A DNA stretch of 64,000 nt, from contig NZ_JAZKUG010000001.1 in assembly GCF_036625195.1 (NCBI RefSeq), positions 4,774,001 through 4,838,000 of the forward strand. Direction: 5' to 3'. The notes beneath the pieces were generated by a model, which saw only the letters and a list, made by a program, of their open reading frames with translations, was not told where the DNA came from and did no database searches. Each line of letters begins with the position of its first letter. Within the stretch, counting starts at the first letter, position 1. The DNA is from Accumulibacter sp. (GTDB lineage Bacteria; Pseudomonadota; Gammaproteobacteria; Burkholderiales; Rhodocyclaceae). The position numbers and the translations under genes were made by a program. Below are positions 26,681 through 37,200 of this stretch, in pieces.

Positions 26681-29600
26681 TCAGGTGACGAGGAAGTCGA
26701 GGTGGCTCAGGGCGAGGCCACTGGCGAGCGTGGCGATCTGCACCGGGCCGGCGCCGGCGTTGCCATTCGCGTCGTAGTAGAGCGCGCCGCTGGTGCTGTC
26801 GTAGATGAGGTAGTCGTCGGCATCGGCGGCGGTGGTGAGGCCGGCGCCGGAGCGGAACGAGCCGGCGGCGAGGGTGCCGGGGCTCAGCAGCGCGGTGAAG
26901 ATCGCGTTCTCGAGTTCGATCGTGTCGTCGAGGACGTTGAAGTCGCTGATCGTGTCGCGGTTGGTCGCGGCGTTCGGCAGCATGTCGAAGCGGAAGGTGT
27001 CCGCGCCGAGGCCGCCGCTGAGGGTGTCGTTGCCGTTGCCGCCGCTGAGGAGGTTGGCGCCGCCGTCGCCGCTGAGGGTGTCGGAGTAGGCCGAGCCGAC
27101 GAGGTTCTCGATGCCGGTGAGGGTGTCGCTGCCGGAGCCGCCGGTGGTCTGCGCCCCGGCAACGGCGAGGCTGACGCTGACGCCGCTGCTGGCGCCATAG
27201 AGGTAGCTGGCGGTGTCGTTGCCACTGCCGCCGTCGAGGACGTTGGCGCCGGCTCCGGCGTAGAGGAGGTTGGCGAGGGCGTTGCCGCCCAGGCTCGCTG
27301 CACCCGTAGCGAGGATGCGGCCGTTCTCGACGTTGGCGCCGAGGGTGTAGGCGGCGAGGTAGCTGAAGACCTGGTCGATGCCGCCGGTGGCGGGATTGGC
27401 GTTGCTTTCGCTGACGCTGTCGCCGGCGTGGTCGACGTAGTAGAGGTCGGCGCCGTCGCCGCCGCTCAGGCTGTCGGCGCCGGTACCGCCCCAGAGGGTG
27501 TCGTTGCCGGCACCGCCGTCGAGGCTGTCGTTGCCGGCGCCGCCATTGAGGAAGTCGTTGCCCTGGGCGCCAGTGAGGCGGTTGGCGTTGGCGTCGCCGG
27601 TGAGGGTGTCGTCGTAGGTGGAGCCGCTGAGGTTCTCGATGCCGGTGACGGTGTCGCTGCCGGAACCGCCGGTGGCCTGCGCGCCGGCAATGGCGAGGCT
27701 GACGCTGACGCCGCTGCTGGCGCCATAGAGGTAGCTGACGGTATCGTTGCCGCCAGCGCCGTCGAGGAGGTTGGCGCCGGTGCCGGCGTCGAGGAGGTTG
27801 TCGAGGGCGTTGCCGGCGAGGTTGGCGGCGCCGGTGGTGAGGATGCGGCCGTTCTCGACGTGGGCGCCGAGGGTGGTGCTGGCGAGGTAGCTGAGGACCT
27901 GGTCGGTGCCGCCGGTGGCGGGGTTGGCGTTGCTTTCGCTGACGCTGTCGCCGGCGTCGTCGAGGTAGTAGAGGTCGGAGCCGTCACCACCGACCAGGCT
28001 ATCGGCACCGCTGCCGCCCCAGAGGCGGTCGTTGCCGGCGCCGCCGTCGAGGGTGTCGTTGCCGGCACCGCCATTGAGGAAGTCGTTGCCCTGCGCGCCA
28101 CTGAGGCGGTTGGCGTTGGCGTCGCCGGTGAGGGTGTCGTCGTAGGTGGAGCCACTGAGGTTCTCGATTCCGGCGAGGGTGTCGCTGCCGGAGCCGCCGG
28201 TCGCTTGCGCGCCGGCAAGGGCGAGGCTGACGCTGACGCCGCTGCCGCTGACGGCGTAGAGGTAGCTGACGGTGTCGTTGCCGCCGGCGCCATCGAGGAG
28301 GTTGGCGCCGGTGCCGGCGTCGAGGAGGTTGTCGAGGGCGTTGCCGGTGATGTTGGCGGCGCCGGTGGCGAGGATGCGGCCGTTCTCGATGTGGGCGCCG
28401 AGGGTGTAGGCGGCGGCGTAACTGAAGACCTGGTCGGTGCCGCCGGTGGCGGGGTTGGCGTCGGTCTCGTTGACGCTGTCGCCGGCGTCATCGACGTAGT
28501 AGAAATCGGAGCCGTCGCCGCCGATCAGGCTGTCGGCGCCGCTGCCGCCCCAGAGGCGGTCGTTGCCGGCGCCGCCATCCAGGGTGTCGTTGCCGGCGTC
28601 GCCATTGAGGAAGTCGTTGCCCTGCGCGCCACTCAGGCGGTTGGCGTTGCCGTCGCCGCGCAGGGTGTCGTCCCAGGTCGATCCGCCGAGGTTCTCGATG
28701 GCGATCAGGGTGTCGGTGCCGGAGCCGCCGGTGGCCTGCGGAGCGGCGATGGCGAGGCTGACGCTGACGCCGCTGGCGGCATCGGCGTAGCTGGCGGTGT
28801 CGTTGCCCGCGCTGCCGGAGAGCGTGTCGTTGCCGGCACCACCGGCGAGCATGTCGTTGCCGTTGCCGCCTTCGAGGCGGTTGGCGTTGCCGTCGCCGGC
28901 GAGGCTGTCGTCCTGGTTGGAGCCGATGAGGTGCTCGATCGACATGAGGGTGTCACTGCCGGAGCCACCGGTCGCCTGCGCGCCGGCAATGGCCAAGCTG
29001 ATGCTGACGCCGCCGCTGGCACCGTAGAGGTAGCTGACGGTGTCGTTGCCGCCGGCGCCGTCGAGGAGGTTGTGGCCGCTGCCGGCGTAGAGCAGGTTGT
29101 CGAGGGCGTTGCCGGTGAGGTTCGCTGCGCCGCTGGCAAGAATGCGGCCGTTCTCGACGTGCGCCGTGAGGGTGTAGGTGGAGAGGTAGCTGTAGACCTG
29201 GTCGGTTCCACCAGACGCGGGATTGGCGTTGGTTTCGGTGACGTTGTCACCGCCGTGGTCGACGTAGTAGAGGTCGGAGCCGTCGCCGCCGAGCAGGCTG
29301 TCGGCACCGCTGCCGCCCCAGAGGCGATCGTTGCCGGTGCCGCCGTCGAGGCTGTCGTTGCCGGCACCGCCGTCGAGCGCGTCATCGCCGCTGCCGCCTT
29401 CGAGGCGGTTGGCGTTGCCGTCGCCGGTCAGGGTGTCGGCGAAGGCGGAGCCGACGAGGTTCTCGATGCCGATGAGCGTGTCGAGGCCGGCGCCGGATGT
29501 GTTCTGTGGCACACCCTGCGTGGCGAGCGTGACGGTGACACCACTGCCCGCGTCGCTGTAGCGCGCCGTGTCGGTCCCCGGCCCTCCGAGCAGCCGGTCG

Positions 29601-32600
29601 TCGCCGGCACCGCCGGCGAGCGTGTCGTTGCCTGCGCCGCCATCGAGGGTGTCGTTGCCGCCAAGACCCTCGAGCGTGTTGTCGTTCGGGCCGCCAGGCA
29701 GGTGGTCGTCGCCGTCCCCGCCGACCAACGGCCTGACATCGATCGTGATGGCGTTCGCCGATGGATCGAGGTCGATGCCGCCACCGACGGTGCCGCCGTC
29801 ATCCTGCACCTGGAAGCTGAAGCTGGCGTAGGCGTTGCCGCTGGCGTTGGCGGCCGGCGTGAAAACGAGGTTGCCGGCGACGATGTCGCTGGCGGTGATC
29901 GTCTGCCCGGGGCTGACGGCAGCGCCCGAGAGGGTGAGGCTGCCGGCGACGGGCAGTGTGCCGATGCGCACGGCGAGGAGTGCGTTGGCAGGGGTGTCGG
30001 TTGCGTCGCTGAAGCCGAAGTCGGCTGCATCGAAGACGTAGGGGTTGTCTTCGTAGGTGCTGACCGTGTTGTCGGCGCCCGACGGCGCGTCGTTCACCGG
30101 CGTCAAGTCGATCGTGATGAGGTTCGGCGTCGGGTCGAGGTCGGCGCCGCCGTCGGCGGTGCCACCGTCATCCTGGACCTGGAAGCTGAAGCTGGCGGAA
30201 GCGTTGCCGCTGGCGTTGGCGGCCGGGGTGAAGACGAGCTGGCCGGCGGCGAGGTCGGCAACCGAGATGGACTGCCCGGGCGTGACGGGGATGCCGGCGA
30301 GGGTCAGGCTTCCGGCAGCGGGCAGCGTGCTGATGCGCACGGCGACGAGCGCGTTGGCGGGACTGTCGGCCGCGTCGCTGAAGCCGAAATCGGCCGCGGA
30401 GAAGACGTAGGGGTTGTCTTCGCGCGTGCTGACGGCCTTGTCGGCGCCCGACGGAGCGTCGTTGACCGGCGTCACGTCGACCGTGATGAGGTTCGGCGTC
30501 GGGTCGAGGTCGGCGCCACCGAGGGCAGTGCCGCCGTCGTCCTGGACCTGGAAGCTGAAGGTCGCGTAAGCGTTGCCGCTGGCTTTGGCGGCCGGGGTGA
30601 AGACGAGCTGGCCGGCGGCGAGGTCGGCAACCGAGATGGACTGCCCGGGCGTGACGGAGATGCCGGCGAGGGTCAGGCTTCCGGCAGCGGGCAGCGTGCT
30701 GATACGCACGGCGAGGAGCGCGTTGGCGGGACTGTCGGCCGCGTCGCTGAAGCCGAAATCGGCCGCGGTGAAGACGTAGGGGTTGTCTTCGTGCGTGCTG
30801 ACCGTCGTGTCGGCGCCCGAGGGAGCGTCGTTGACCGATGTCACGTCGACCGTGATGAGGTTCGGCGTCGGGTCGAGGTCGGCGCCGCCGATGGCAGTGC
30901 CGCCGTCGTCCTGGACCTGGAAGCTGAAGCTCGCATAGGCGTTGCCGCTGGCGTTGGCGGCCGGGGTGAAGACGAGCTGGCCGGCGGCGAGGTCGGAAGC
31001 GGAGATGAACTGCCCGGGAGCGACGGGAAGGCCGGCGAGGGTCAGGCTGCCGGCAGCAGGCAGTGTGCTGATGCGCACGGCGAGAAGCGCGTTGGCAGGA
31101 CTGTCGGCCGGGTCGCTGAAGCCGAAGTCGGCAGCGGTGAAGACATGGGGGTTGCCCTCGTGCGTGCTGACGGTCTTGTCGGCGCCCGACGGGGCATGGC
31201 TGACTGACGGCCAGACGAGATTCCCTGGCACCAGACTTGCCGTGACGACGTTCTTCAGGATCAGTGCCGTCTGGAATGAAAACGCCGCGCCTGCGCCGTC
31301 CTTGTCGAGTTCGAGAAGCGTATCCGCACCCGACTGGGTCAGACGTGCGTGGCCACTGGCAAACGGATCGTTCCCGGGCGTGTAGTTCGAGAAAGCAGCG
31401 GTGGCCACAAGGGCGCGATCGCCACCCGCGCCCGCAGCAAAGTCGGTCACCGTGTCCACGCCGCTGTCCGCGGCGGCGGCAAACGCATCCGATCCCGCAC
31501 CGCCGGTCAGCGTGTCGTTGCCGGCACCGCCCGCGAGCGTGTCGTTGCCTCCGGCACCGTCGATGACGTTCTCGTCGGAGTTTCCGGTAAGGACGTTGTT
31601 GAGGGCGTTCCCGGTGCCGTTGATGTCGAAGGTCCTCTCCATCAGGACGAGATTCTCGACGTTCGCCGGCAAGGTGTAGGAGACGTATGCCTCGACGGTG
31701 TCGCTGCCCTCATCGGGGTTTTCGCTGACCAGATCGGGAGAAAAGCCAATTGAAGTCGTCAAACTGTAGCCGCCCGAGACCTCGAACCACTGCTGCGTCG
31801 CGGTGGCGGTCACCTGGTAGGAGTCGTTGCCTGCGCCCCCGGCCATGCTGTCACCATCCGTGCCCGCCAGCGGAGCGTAGTTGGAGCCCGTGTAGTAGTA
31901 GTCGCAGGATCCTCCTTCAAGGTAATCGTCGCCCAAAGCTCCCTGCAAGGTATCAGCGTGAATCCCGCCTTGCAGGATGTCATTGCCTTCACCGCCGTCG
32001 AGCTGATCGGATCCCGTCGCACCAGCAAGCGTGTCGTTGCCGGCGAAGCCATTGAGCGTGTCATTTCCGCCGTTGCCTGCGAGCACATTCGCGACGCCGT
32101 TGCCAATCAGCGTGTCGGCGAAGGCGCCACCATCGACGTCTTCGACATTCACCAAGGTATCGCTGCCCTCCCCGGTCGCCTGTGGTCCGACGACCCGAAG
32201 ATCGACACTCACTGGGCCTGCCGCCAAAGAATAGGAAACGCGATCGAAGTCCGCCCCACCGTCGAGGAGGTCATCACCCACTCCCCCGCAGAGGATATCG
32301 TTGCCGCTGCCCCCCTGGATATTGTCGTTGCCATCCCAACCACGCAGCGTGTCGGCCCCACCCATCCCGGCGATGCTGTCGTCGCCCAGGTAGCCGCTGA
32401 GCTCATTCGCTGCATCGTTACCCGTCAACTGATCAGCAAACGCGCTGCCTTCGACGCCTTCGATATTGAGCAGCGTGTCGATGCCGGCACCGAGCGTGTT
32501 CTGCGGAGTTGACACGCCCAGATTGACGGATACGGCCCCACTGGCCGAAATGAATGACACCGCATCGTAACCGCCGCCGCCGTCAAGGACGTCGTCACCC

Positions 32601-33997
32601 AAACCACCGTCGATGATGTTGGAACTGCCGTTGCCGGTCAGCGTGTCAGCGAAGGAACTTCCAAGAAGCCGCTCGATACTGATCAACGTGTCGCTTCCAG
32701 CACCGCCAGTTGGCTGCGCGCCAGCCAGCGAAAGGTTGACCGTGACACCCGCCGATGCCGCCGCATAACTTGCGGTATCGGTACCCGAGCCGCCGTCGAG
32801 AGTGTCGTCACCCGCCAGGCCGGCAAGGGTGTCGTCACCGTTTCCGCCGGACAGGGCGTTGTTGCCGGAGCTGCCGGTGAGCAGGTCCGCGGTCGCCGTT
32901 CCGACAGCATTTTCCACAGCGAGCACCGACTTGAGCGGCCCGCCACCGATGGCGGCCGTCCCGGCATCCAGGTCGAGCGCGACCGCCTGTGTCGCTGCGG
33001 AGTAGTCCGCCGTGTCGACGTCGCCGCCACCGTCCAGCTCGTCGTTGCCGATGCCGGCAACGAGGGTGTCGTTGCCATCGCCACCGGAGAGCGTATCGTC
33101 GCCGCTCGCTCCGATCAGCCGGTCGGCCCCGCCCATTCCGGACAGGAGGTCGTCTCCGGCGCCCCCGTCAAGGACGTTCGCCGCCGCCGAGCCGGTCAGG
33201 ACATCGGCGTAGCGGCTGCCGTTCGCGTTCTCGAAATTGGTCAGGGTATCGACGCCGGCCAACCCCGTATTCTGGGCGCCGACGAGGCCGAGATTGACGG
33301 TGACTCCGGCAGCCGCATCCGAGTAGTCGGCCGTGTCCGTACCGCCACCGCCATCGAGGAGGTCGTCACCGCCGCCACCGCGGATCAAGTTGTTGCCAGT
33401 GCCACCCGTGAGCTGATCAGCGAAGGCGCTGCCCCACAGATTGTCGATGTTGAAGAGGGTATCGGTCCCTGCTCCGCCGGTGTTCTGGGCAACTCCCAGC
33501 AAAGCAAGGCTGACGGTGACGCCGGAGGCGGCGGACGCGTAGCTGGCGGTCGCGATGTCCGACGAAGAACTGCCTCCCCGAAGCGTGTCGTTGCCGGCAC
33601 CGCCATCGAGCACGTCCGAACCCCCGCCGCCGTCGAGCGAATCGTCGCCACCAAGGCCCAGCAGCAAGTCGTTCCCAAAGACGTGGCCGGTGAGCACGTT
33701 CGGTCCATCATCGCCACCGCCGGCCAGCGCGTTGTCACCGACCATGATCCGGCTCCAGGTGGACGTCACCACGTTGCGGAACCCACTTCCGAAGAGGTCG
33801 CGTGAGACGATCTGCGTCACTCCGAACCCGGTGAAGCTCACGCTCTTGCCGGACGCCCGGAACAGCGTGGTGGTCGCGTCGAGCGCAACGACCTCCACAC
33901 TGGCTGCGGCAATCGAGCCGAAATCAAGCAAGTCGGCCGTGGGGTCGAAAACAATCGTCGACCCATCGGTCAGCGAACTCCAGGAATACGTGGCCAT
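26681..33997 (-). CDS. Gene D: RTX / cadherin-like / RTX protein (2438 aa)
   Basis: Predicted secreted calcium-binding repeat protein. The start ATG has a strong GAGGAG Shine-Dalgarno 6 nt upstream. Residues 1-85 are a unique N-terminal segment (MATYSWSSLTDGSTI..) with no signal peptide. Residues 85-930 are RTX nonapeptides mixed with SGVTVNL beta-type spacers. Residues 937-1430 hold four tandem cadherin-like domains of 123 residues (VNDAPSGADKTVST..). Residues 1430-2438 are RTX super-repeats ending in ALSHLDFLVT, the shared C-terminal tail. Unlike A, B, C and H it has no DUF4347 or RCC1-like part. It follows E by 244 nt and is preceded by the conserved upstream element at 34139-34158. A perfect hairpin follows its stop. 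Inferred role: matrix or adhesion protein exported by a type I system. Confidence 0.9.
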   Translation of the reverse strand: MATYSWSSLTDGSTIVFDPTADLLDFGSIAAASVEVVALDATTTLFRASGKSVSFTGFGVTQIVSRDLFGSGFRNVVTSTWSRIMVGDNALAGGGDDGPNVLTGHVFGNDLLLGLGGDDSLDGGGGSDVLDGGAGNDTLRGGSSSSDIATASYASAASGVTVSLALLGVAQNTGGAGTDTLFNIDNLWGSAFADQLTGGTGNNLIRGGGGDDLLDGGGGTDTADYSDAAAGVTVNLGLVGAQNTGLAGVDTLTNFENANGSRYADVLTGSAAANVLDGGAGDDLLSGMGGADRLIGASGDDTLSGGDGNDTLVAGIGNDELDGGGDVDTADYSAATQAVALDLDAGTAAIGGGPLKSVLAVENAVGTATADLLTGSSGNNALSGGNGDDTLAGLAGDDTLDGGSGTDTASYAAASAGVTVNLSLAGAQPTGGAGSDTLISIERLLGSSFADTLTGNGSSNIIDGGLGDDVLDGGGGYDAVSFISASGAVSVNLGVSTPQNTLGAGIDTLLNIEGVEGSAFADQLTGNDAANELSGYLGDDSIAGMGGADTLRGWDGNDNIQGGSGNDILCGGVGDDLLDGGADFDRVSYSLAAGPVSVDLRVVGPQATGEGSDTLVNVEDVDGGAFADTLIGNGVANVLAGNGGNDTLNGFAGNDTLAGATGSDQLDGGEGNDILQGGIHADTLQGALGDDYLEGGSCDYYYTGSNYAPLAGTDGDSMAGGAGNDSYQVTATATQQWFEVSGGYSLTTSIGFSPDLVSENPDEGSDTVEAYVSYTLPANVENLVLMERTFDINGTGNALNNVLTGNSDENVIDGAGGNDTLAGGAGNDTLTGGAGSDAFAAAADSGVDTVTDFAAGAGGDRALVATAAFSNYTPGNDPFASGHARLTQSGADTLLELDKDGAGAAFSFQTALILKNVVTASLVPGNLVWPSVSHAPSGADKTVSTHEGNPHVFTAADFGFSDPADSPANALLAVRISTLPAAGSLTLAGLPVAPGQFISASDLAAGQLVFTPAANASGNAYASFSFQVQDDGGTAIGGADLDPTPNLITVDVTSVNDAPSGADTTVSTHEDNPYVFTAADFGFSDAADSPANALLAVRISTLPAAGSLTLAGISVTPGQSISVADLAAGQLVFTPAAKASGNAYATFSFQVQDDGGTALGGADLDPTPNLITVDVTPVNDAPSGADKAVSTREDNPYVFSAADFGFSDAADSPANALVAVRISTLPAAGSLTLAGIPVTPGQSISVADLAAGQLVFTPAANASGNASASFSFQVQDDGGTADGGADLDPTPNLITIDLTPVNDAPSGADNTVSTYEDNPYVFDAADFGFSDATDTPANALLAVRIGTLPVAGSLTLSGAAVSPGQTITASDIVAGNLVFTPAANASGNAYASFSFQVQDDGGTVGGGIDLDPSANAITIDVRPLVGGDGDDHLPGGPNDNTLEGLGGNDTLDGGAGNDTLAGGAGDDRLLGGPGTDTARYSDAGSGVTVTLATQGVPQNTSGAGLDTLIGIENLVGSAFADTLTGDGNANRLEGGSGDDALDGGAGNDSLDGGTGNDRLWGGSGADSLLGGDGSDLYYVDHGGDNVTETNANPASGGTDQVYSYLSTYTLTAHVENGRILASGAANLTGNALDNLLYAGSGHNLLDGAGGNDTVSYLYGASGGVSISLAIAGAQATGGSGSDTLMSIEHLIGSNQDDSLAGDGNANRLEGGNGNDMLAGGAGNDTLSGSAGNDTASYADAASGVSVSLAIAAPQATGGSGTDTLIAIENLGGSTWDDTLRGDGNANRLSGAQGNDFLNGDAGNDTLDGGAGNDRLWGGSGADSLIGGDGSDFYYVDDAGDSVNETDANPATGGTDQVFSYAAAYTLGAHIENGRILATGAANITGNALDNLLDAGTGANLLDGAGGNDTVSYLYAVSGSGVSVSLALAGAQATGGSGSDTLAGIENLSGSTYDDTLTGDANANRLSGAQGNDFLNGGAGNDTLDGGAGNDRLWGGSGADSLVGGDGSDLYYLDDAGDSVSESNANPATGGTDQVLSYLASTTLGAHVENGRILTTGAANLAGNALDNLLDAGTGANLLDGAGGNDTVSYLYGASSGVSVSLAIAGAQATGGSGSDTVTGIENLSGSTYDDTLTGDANANRLTGAQGNDFLNGGAGNDSLDGGAGNDTLWGGTGADSLSGGDGADLYYVDHAGDSVSESNANPATGGIDQVFSYLAAYTLGANVENGRILATGAASLGGNALANLLYAGAGANVLDGGSGNDTASYLYGASSGVSVSLAVAGAQTTGGSGSDTLTGIENLVGSAYSDTLSGDGGANLLSGGNGNDTLSGGLGADTFRFDMLPNAATNRDTISDFNVLDDTIELENAIFTALLSPGTLAAGSFRSGAGLTTAADADDYLIYDSTSGALYYDANGNAGAGPVQIATLASGLALSHLDFLVT
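29719..31194 (-). repeat. 369-bp cadherin-like domain repeats in gene D
   Basis: Four tandem copies (123 codons each) of a VNDAPSG...FSFQVQDDGGTA.GGADLDP.PN.IT.DV unit occur here. Successive motifs lie exactly 369 bp apart, for example at 30204, 30573 and 30942. The same unit occurs as pairs in gene C (about 18640-19380 and 20790-21540). Confidence 0.85.
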
Positions 33998-34097
33998 GGC
34001 TATCTCCTCAATGATGGAAAGGTCTTGCTGCGGTGGTCATCGCGGCAATGGGGCGTGGGGCGATGGCAATCGGCAGCGGCGTGAATCACAGGGAGAT

Positions 34098-34107
34098 GAA
34101 TTTAGCA
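34098..34107 (-). promoter_or_regulatory. Candidate extended -10 box upstream of D
   Basis: Minus strand TGCTAAATTC, about 100 nt before the D start, the same distance as in H. Confidence 0.45.
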
Positions 34108-34138
34108 GGCTGACAAGGGGCTTGGAGGGTCGTTTCCT

Positions 34139-34158
34139 TCTTACCTGCAGCATACATG
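34139..34158 (-). promoter_or_regulatory. Conserved upstream 20-mer, gene D copy
   Basis: The minus strand reads CATGTATGCTGCAGGTAAGA, two differences from the H copy. The gap to the -10-like box is 31 nt. Similarity continues upstream into GGGCCCGCC. Confidence 0.55.
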
Positions 34159-34241
34159 GCGGGCCCTGGAACAGCCGACGGCGGCCGCGTGATGCGGTCG
34201 CGAGTCGGCTGCACAGGCGTTGCCCAGCCGCTGGCACGGCA

Positions 34242-37200
34242 TCAGGTGACGAGGAAGTCGAGACTCGTGAGCGCCAGCCCAGGGGCGAGACTGGCGATCT
34301 GCACCGGTGCGGCACCGGTGTTGCCGGCGGCGTCGTAGTACAGCGCGCCGCTCGTGGTGTCGTAGATGAGGTAGTCGTCGGCGTCGCCGGCAGCGGTGAT
34401 TCCGGCACCGGAGCGGAACGAGCCGGCGGCCAGGGTGCCGGTGCTCAACAGTGAAGTGAAGATCGCGTTCTCGAGTTCGATCGTGTCGTCGACGACGTTG
34501 AAGTCGCCGATCGTGTCGCGGTTGGTCGCGGCGTTGGGCAGGGTGTCGAAGCGGAAGATGTCGGTGCCGAGGCCGCCCGTCAGGCTGTCGTTGCCGAGGC
34601 CGCCGAGCAGGGTGTCGTTGCCGTTGCCGCCTTCGAGGCGGTTGGCCAGGCCGTCGCCGGTCAGGGTGTCGGCGTGGGTCGAGCCGATGAGATTCTCGAT
34701 CGCGACCAGCGTGTCGCTGCCGGAGCCGCCCGTGGCTTGGGCGCCGGCAACGGCGAGGCTGACGCTGACGCCGCTGCTGGCGCCGTAGAGGTAGCTGAGG
34801 GTGTCGGTGCCGCCGGCGCCGTCGAGGACGTTGGCACCGGCCCCGGCGTAGAGCAAATTGGCGAGGGCGTTGCCGCTCAGGCTCGCTGCGCCCGTGGCGA
34901 GGATGCGGCCGTTCTCGACGTTCGCGCCGAGGGTGTAGGCGGCGAGCGAGCTGAAGACCTGGTCGATGCCGCCGGTGGCGGGATTGGCGTTGCTTTCCGT
35001 GACGCTGTCGCCGGCATTGTCGATGTAGTACGCGTCGGAGCCATCGCCGCCGCTCAGGCTGTCGGCACCGGTGCCGCCCCAGAGGGTGTCGTTGCCGGCG
35101 CCGCCGTCAAGGCTGTCATTGCCTGCGCCGCCATTGAGGAAGTCGTTGCCCTGGGCGCCGTTGAGGCGGTTGGCGTTGCCGTCGCCGGTGAGGGTGTCGT
35201 CGTAGGTCGAGCCGCTGAGGTTCTCGATGCCGGCGATGGTGTCGCTGCCGGAGCCGCCGGTGGCTTGGGCGCCGAGGATGGCGAGGCTGACGCTGACGCC
35301 GCTGCTGGCGCCGTAGAGGTAGCTGAGGGTGTCGTTGCCGCCCGCGCCGTCGAGGAGGTTGTTGCCGGTGCCGGCGTCGAGGAGGTTGTCGAGGGCGTTG
35401 CCGGTGAGGTTGGCGGCGCCGCTCGCCAGGATGCGGCCGTTCTCGATGTGGACGCCGAGGGTGGTGCTGGCAAGGTAGCTGAGGACCTGGTCGGTGCCGC
35501 CCGTTGCCGGGTTGGCGTTGGTCTCGCTGACGCTGTCGCCGGCGTCGTCGAGGTAGTAGAAGTCGGAGCCGTCGCCGCCGACCAGGCTGTCGGCGCCGGT
35601 GCCGCCCCAGAGGCGGTCGCTGCCGGCGCCGCCGTCGAGGGTGTCGTTGCCGGCGCCGCCATTGAGGAAGTCGTTGCCTTGCGCGCCACTCAGGCGGTTG
35701 GCGTTGCCGTCGCCGGTGAGTGTGTCGTCGTAGGTGGAGCCACTGAGGTTCTCGATGCCGGCGAGGGTGTCGCTGCCCGAGCCGCCGGTGGCCTGCGCGG
35801 CGGCGATGGCGAGGCTGACGCTGACGCCGCTGCCACTGACGGCGTAGAGGTAGCTGACGGTATCGTTGCCGCCGGCGCCGTTGAGGAGGTTGTTGCCGGT
35901 GCCGGCTTCGAGGACGTTGTCGAGGGTGTTGCCGGTGAGGTTGGCGGCGCCGGTGGCGAGAATGCGGCCGTTCTCGATGTGGGCGCCGAGGGTGTAGGCC
36001 CCGAGGTTGCTGAAGACCTTGTCGGTGCCGCCGCTGGCGGGGTTGGCATTGGTCTCCGTCACGCTGTCACCGGCGTTGTCGACGTAATAGGAGTCGGAAC
36101 CGTCGCCGCCGATCAGGCTGTCGGCGCCGGTGCCGCCCCACAGGGTGTCGTTGCCGGAGCCACCATCGAGGGTGTCGTTGCCGGCACCACCGTTGAGGAA
36201 GTCGTTGCCCTGCTCACCACTCAGGCGGTTGGCGTTGCCGTCGCCGGTGAGGTTGTCGTCGTAGGTGGAGCCGCTGAGGTTCTCGATGGCGATCAGGGTG
36301 TCGCTGCCGGAACCGCCGGTCGCCTGCGCGCCGGCGATGGCGAGGCTGACGCTGACGCCACTGCTGGCGCTGTAGAGGTAGCTGACGGTGTCGTTGCCGC
36401 CAGCGCCGTCGAGGAGGTTGTTGCCGCTGCCGGCGTACAGGAGGTTGTCGAGGTCGTTGCCGGTGAGGTTTGCGGCACCGTTGGCGAGAATGCCGCCATT
36501 CTCGATGTGGGCGCCGAGGGTGTAGGTGGCCAGGGTGCTGAAGACCTGGTCGATGCCACCGCTGGCGGGATCCGCGTTGGTTTCGGTGACGCTGTCGCCT
36601 GCGTCGTCTACGTAGTAGAAGTCGGAACCATCGCCGCCGACCAGGCTGTCAGCACCGACGCCACCGCTGAGGAGGTCGTCGCCGGGGCCGCCGAGCAGGG
36701 TGTCGTTGCCGAAACCGCCGGTGATGGAATCGTTTCCGGCACCCCCGTCCAATGTGTCGGCGGTGTTCGTACCAACCAGATTGTCGTTGTTTGGCGTGCC
36801 AGAAATAGGGCCTGCAGAAACCTCGAGGATGCCCGTGGTCGTCGTGTTGTTGCGATAGTCATCGGCAACGGATGCCACGCTCAGCGAGTAGGCACCGGTT
36901 TCGCCGATCAGGTCGGAAACGTCCACGTAGTACGTGCCCGTCACGGTGGGCATGAAGGCGAGTTGCCCACTCCTCATGCTGTCGGCCTGTTCGCCCAGGG
37001 CGGTGCCACTGGCATCGTAGATCCTGAGGAACTTGTTGCCATCGACCACCACCCCGTTCTTGGCGACGACCGCATACAGGGTGTTCGCCGTCAGCGTCAC
37101 CTTGAACCAGTCGTGGTCCCCGAAGGCGTCGATCATGCCGGTCGTCGTGCCACCGACCGACACGATGCCGGTCGTGGTCGTGTTGTTGCGGTAGTCGTCC

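Larger units (their letters stand above)
33998..34241. other. Intergenic region E-D
   Basis: This gap contains the D ribosome-binding site, the TGCTAAATTC box at 34098-34107 and the conserved 20-mer at 34139-34158. No gene is seen. Confidence 0.5.
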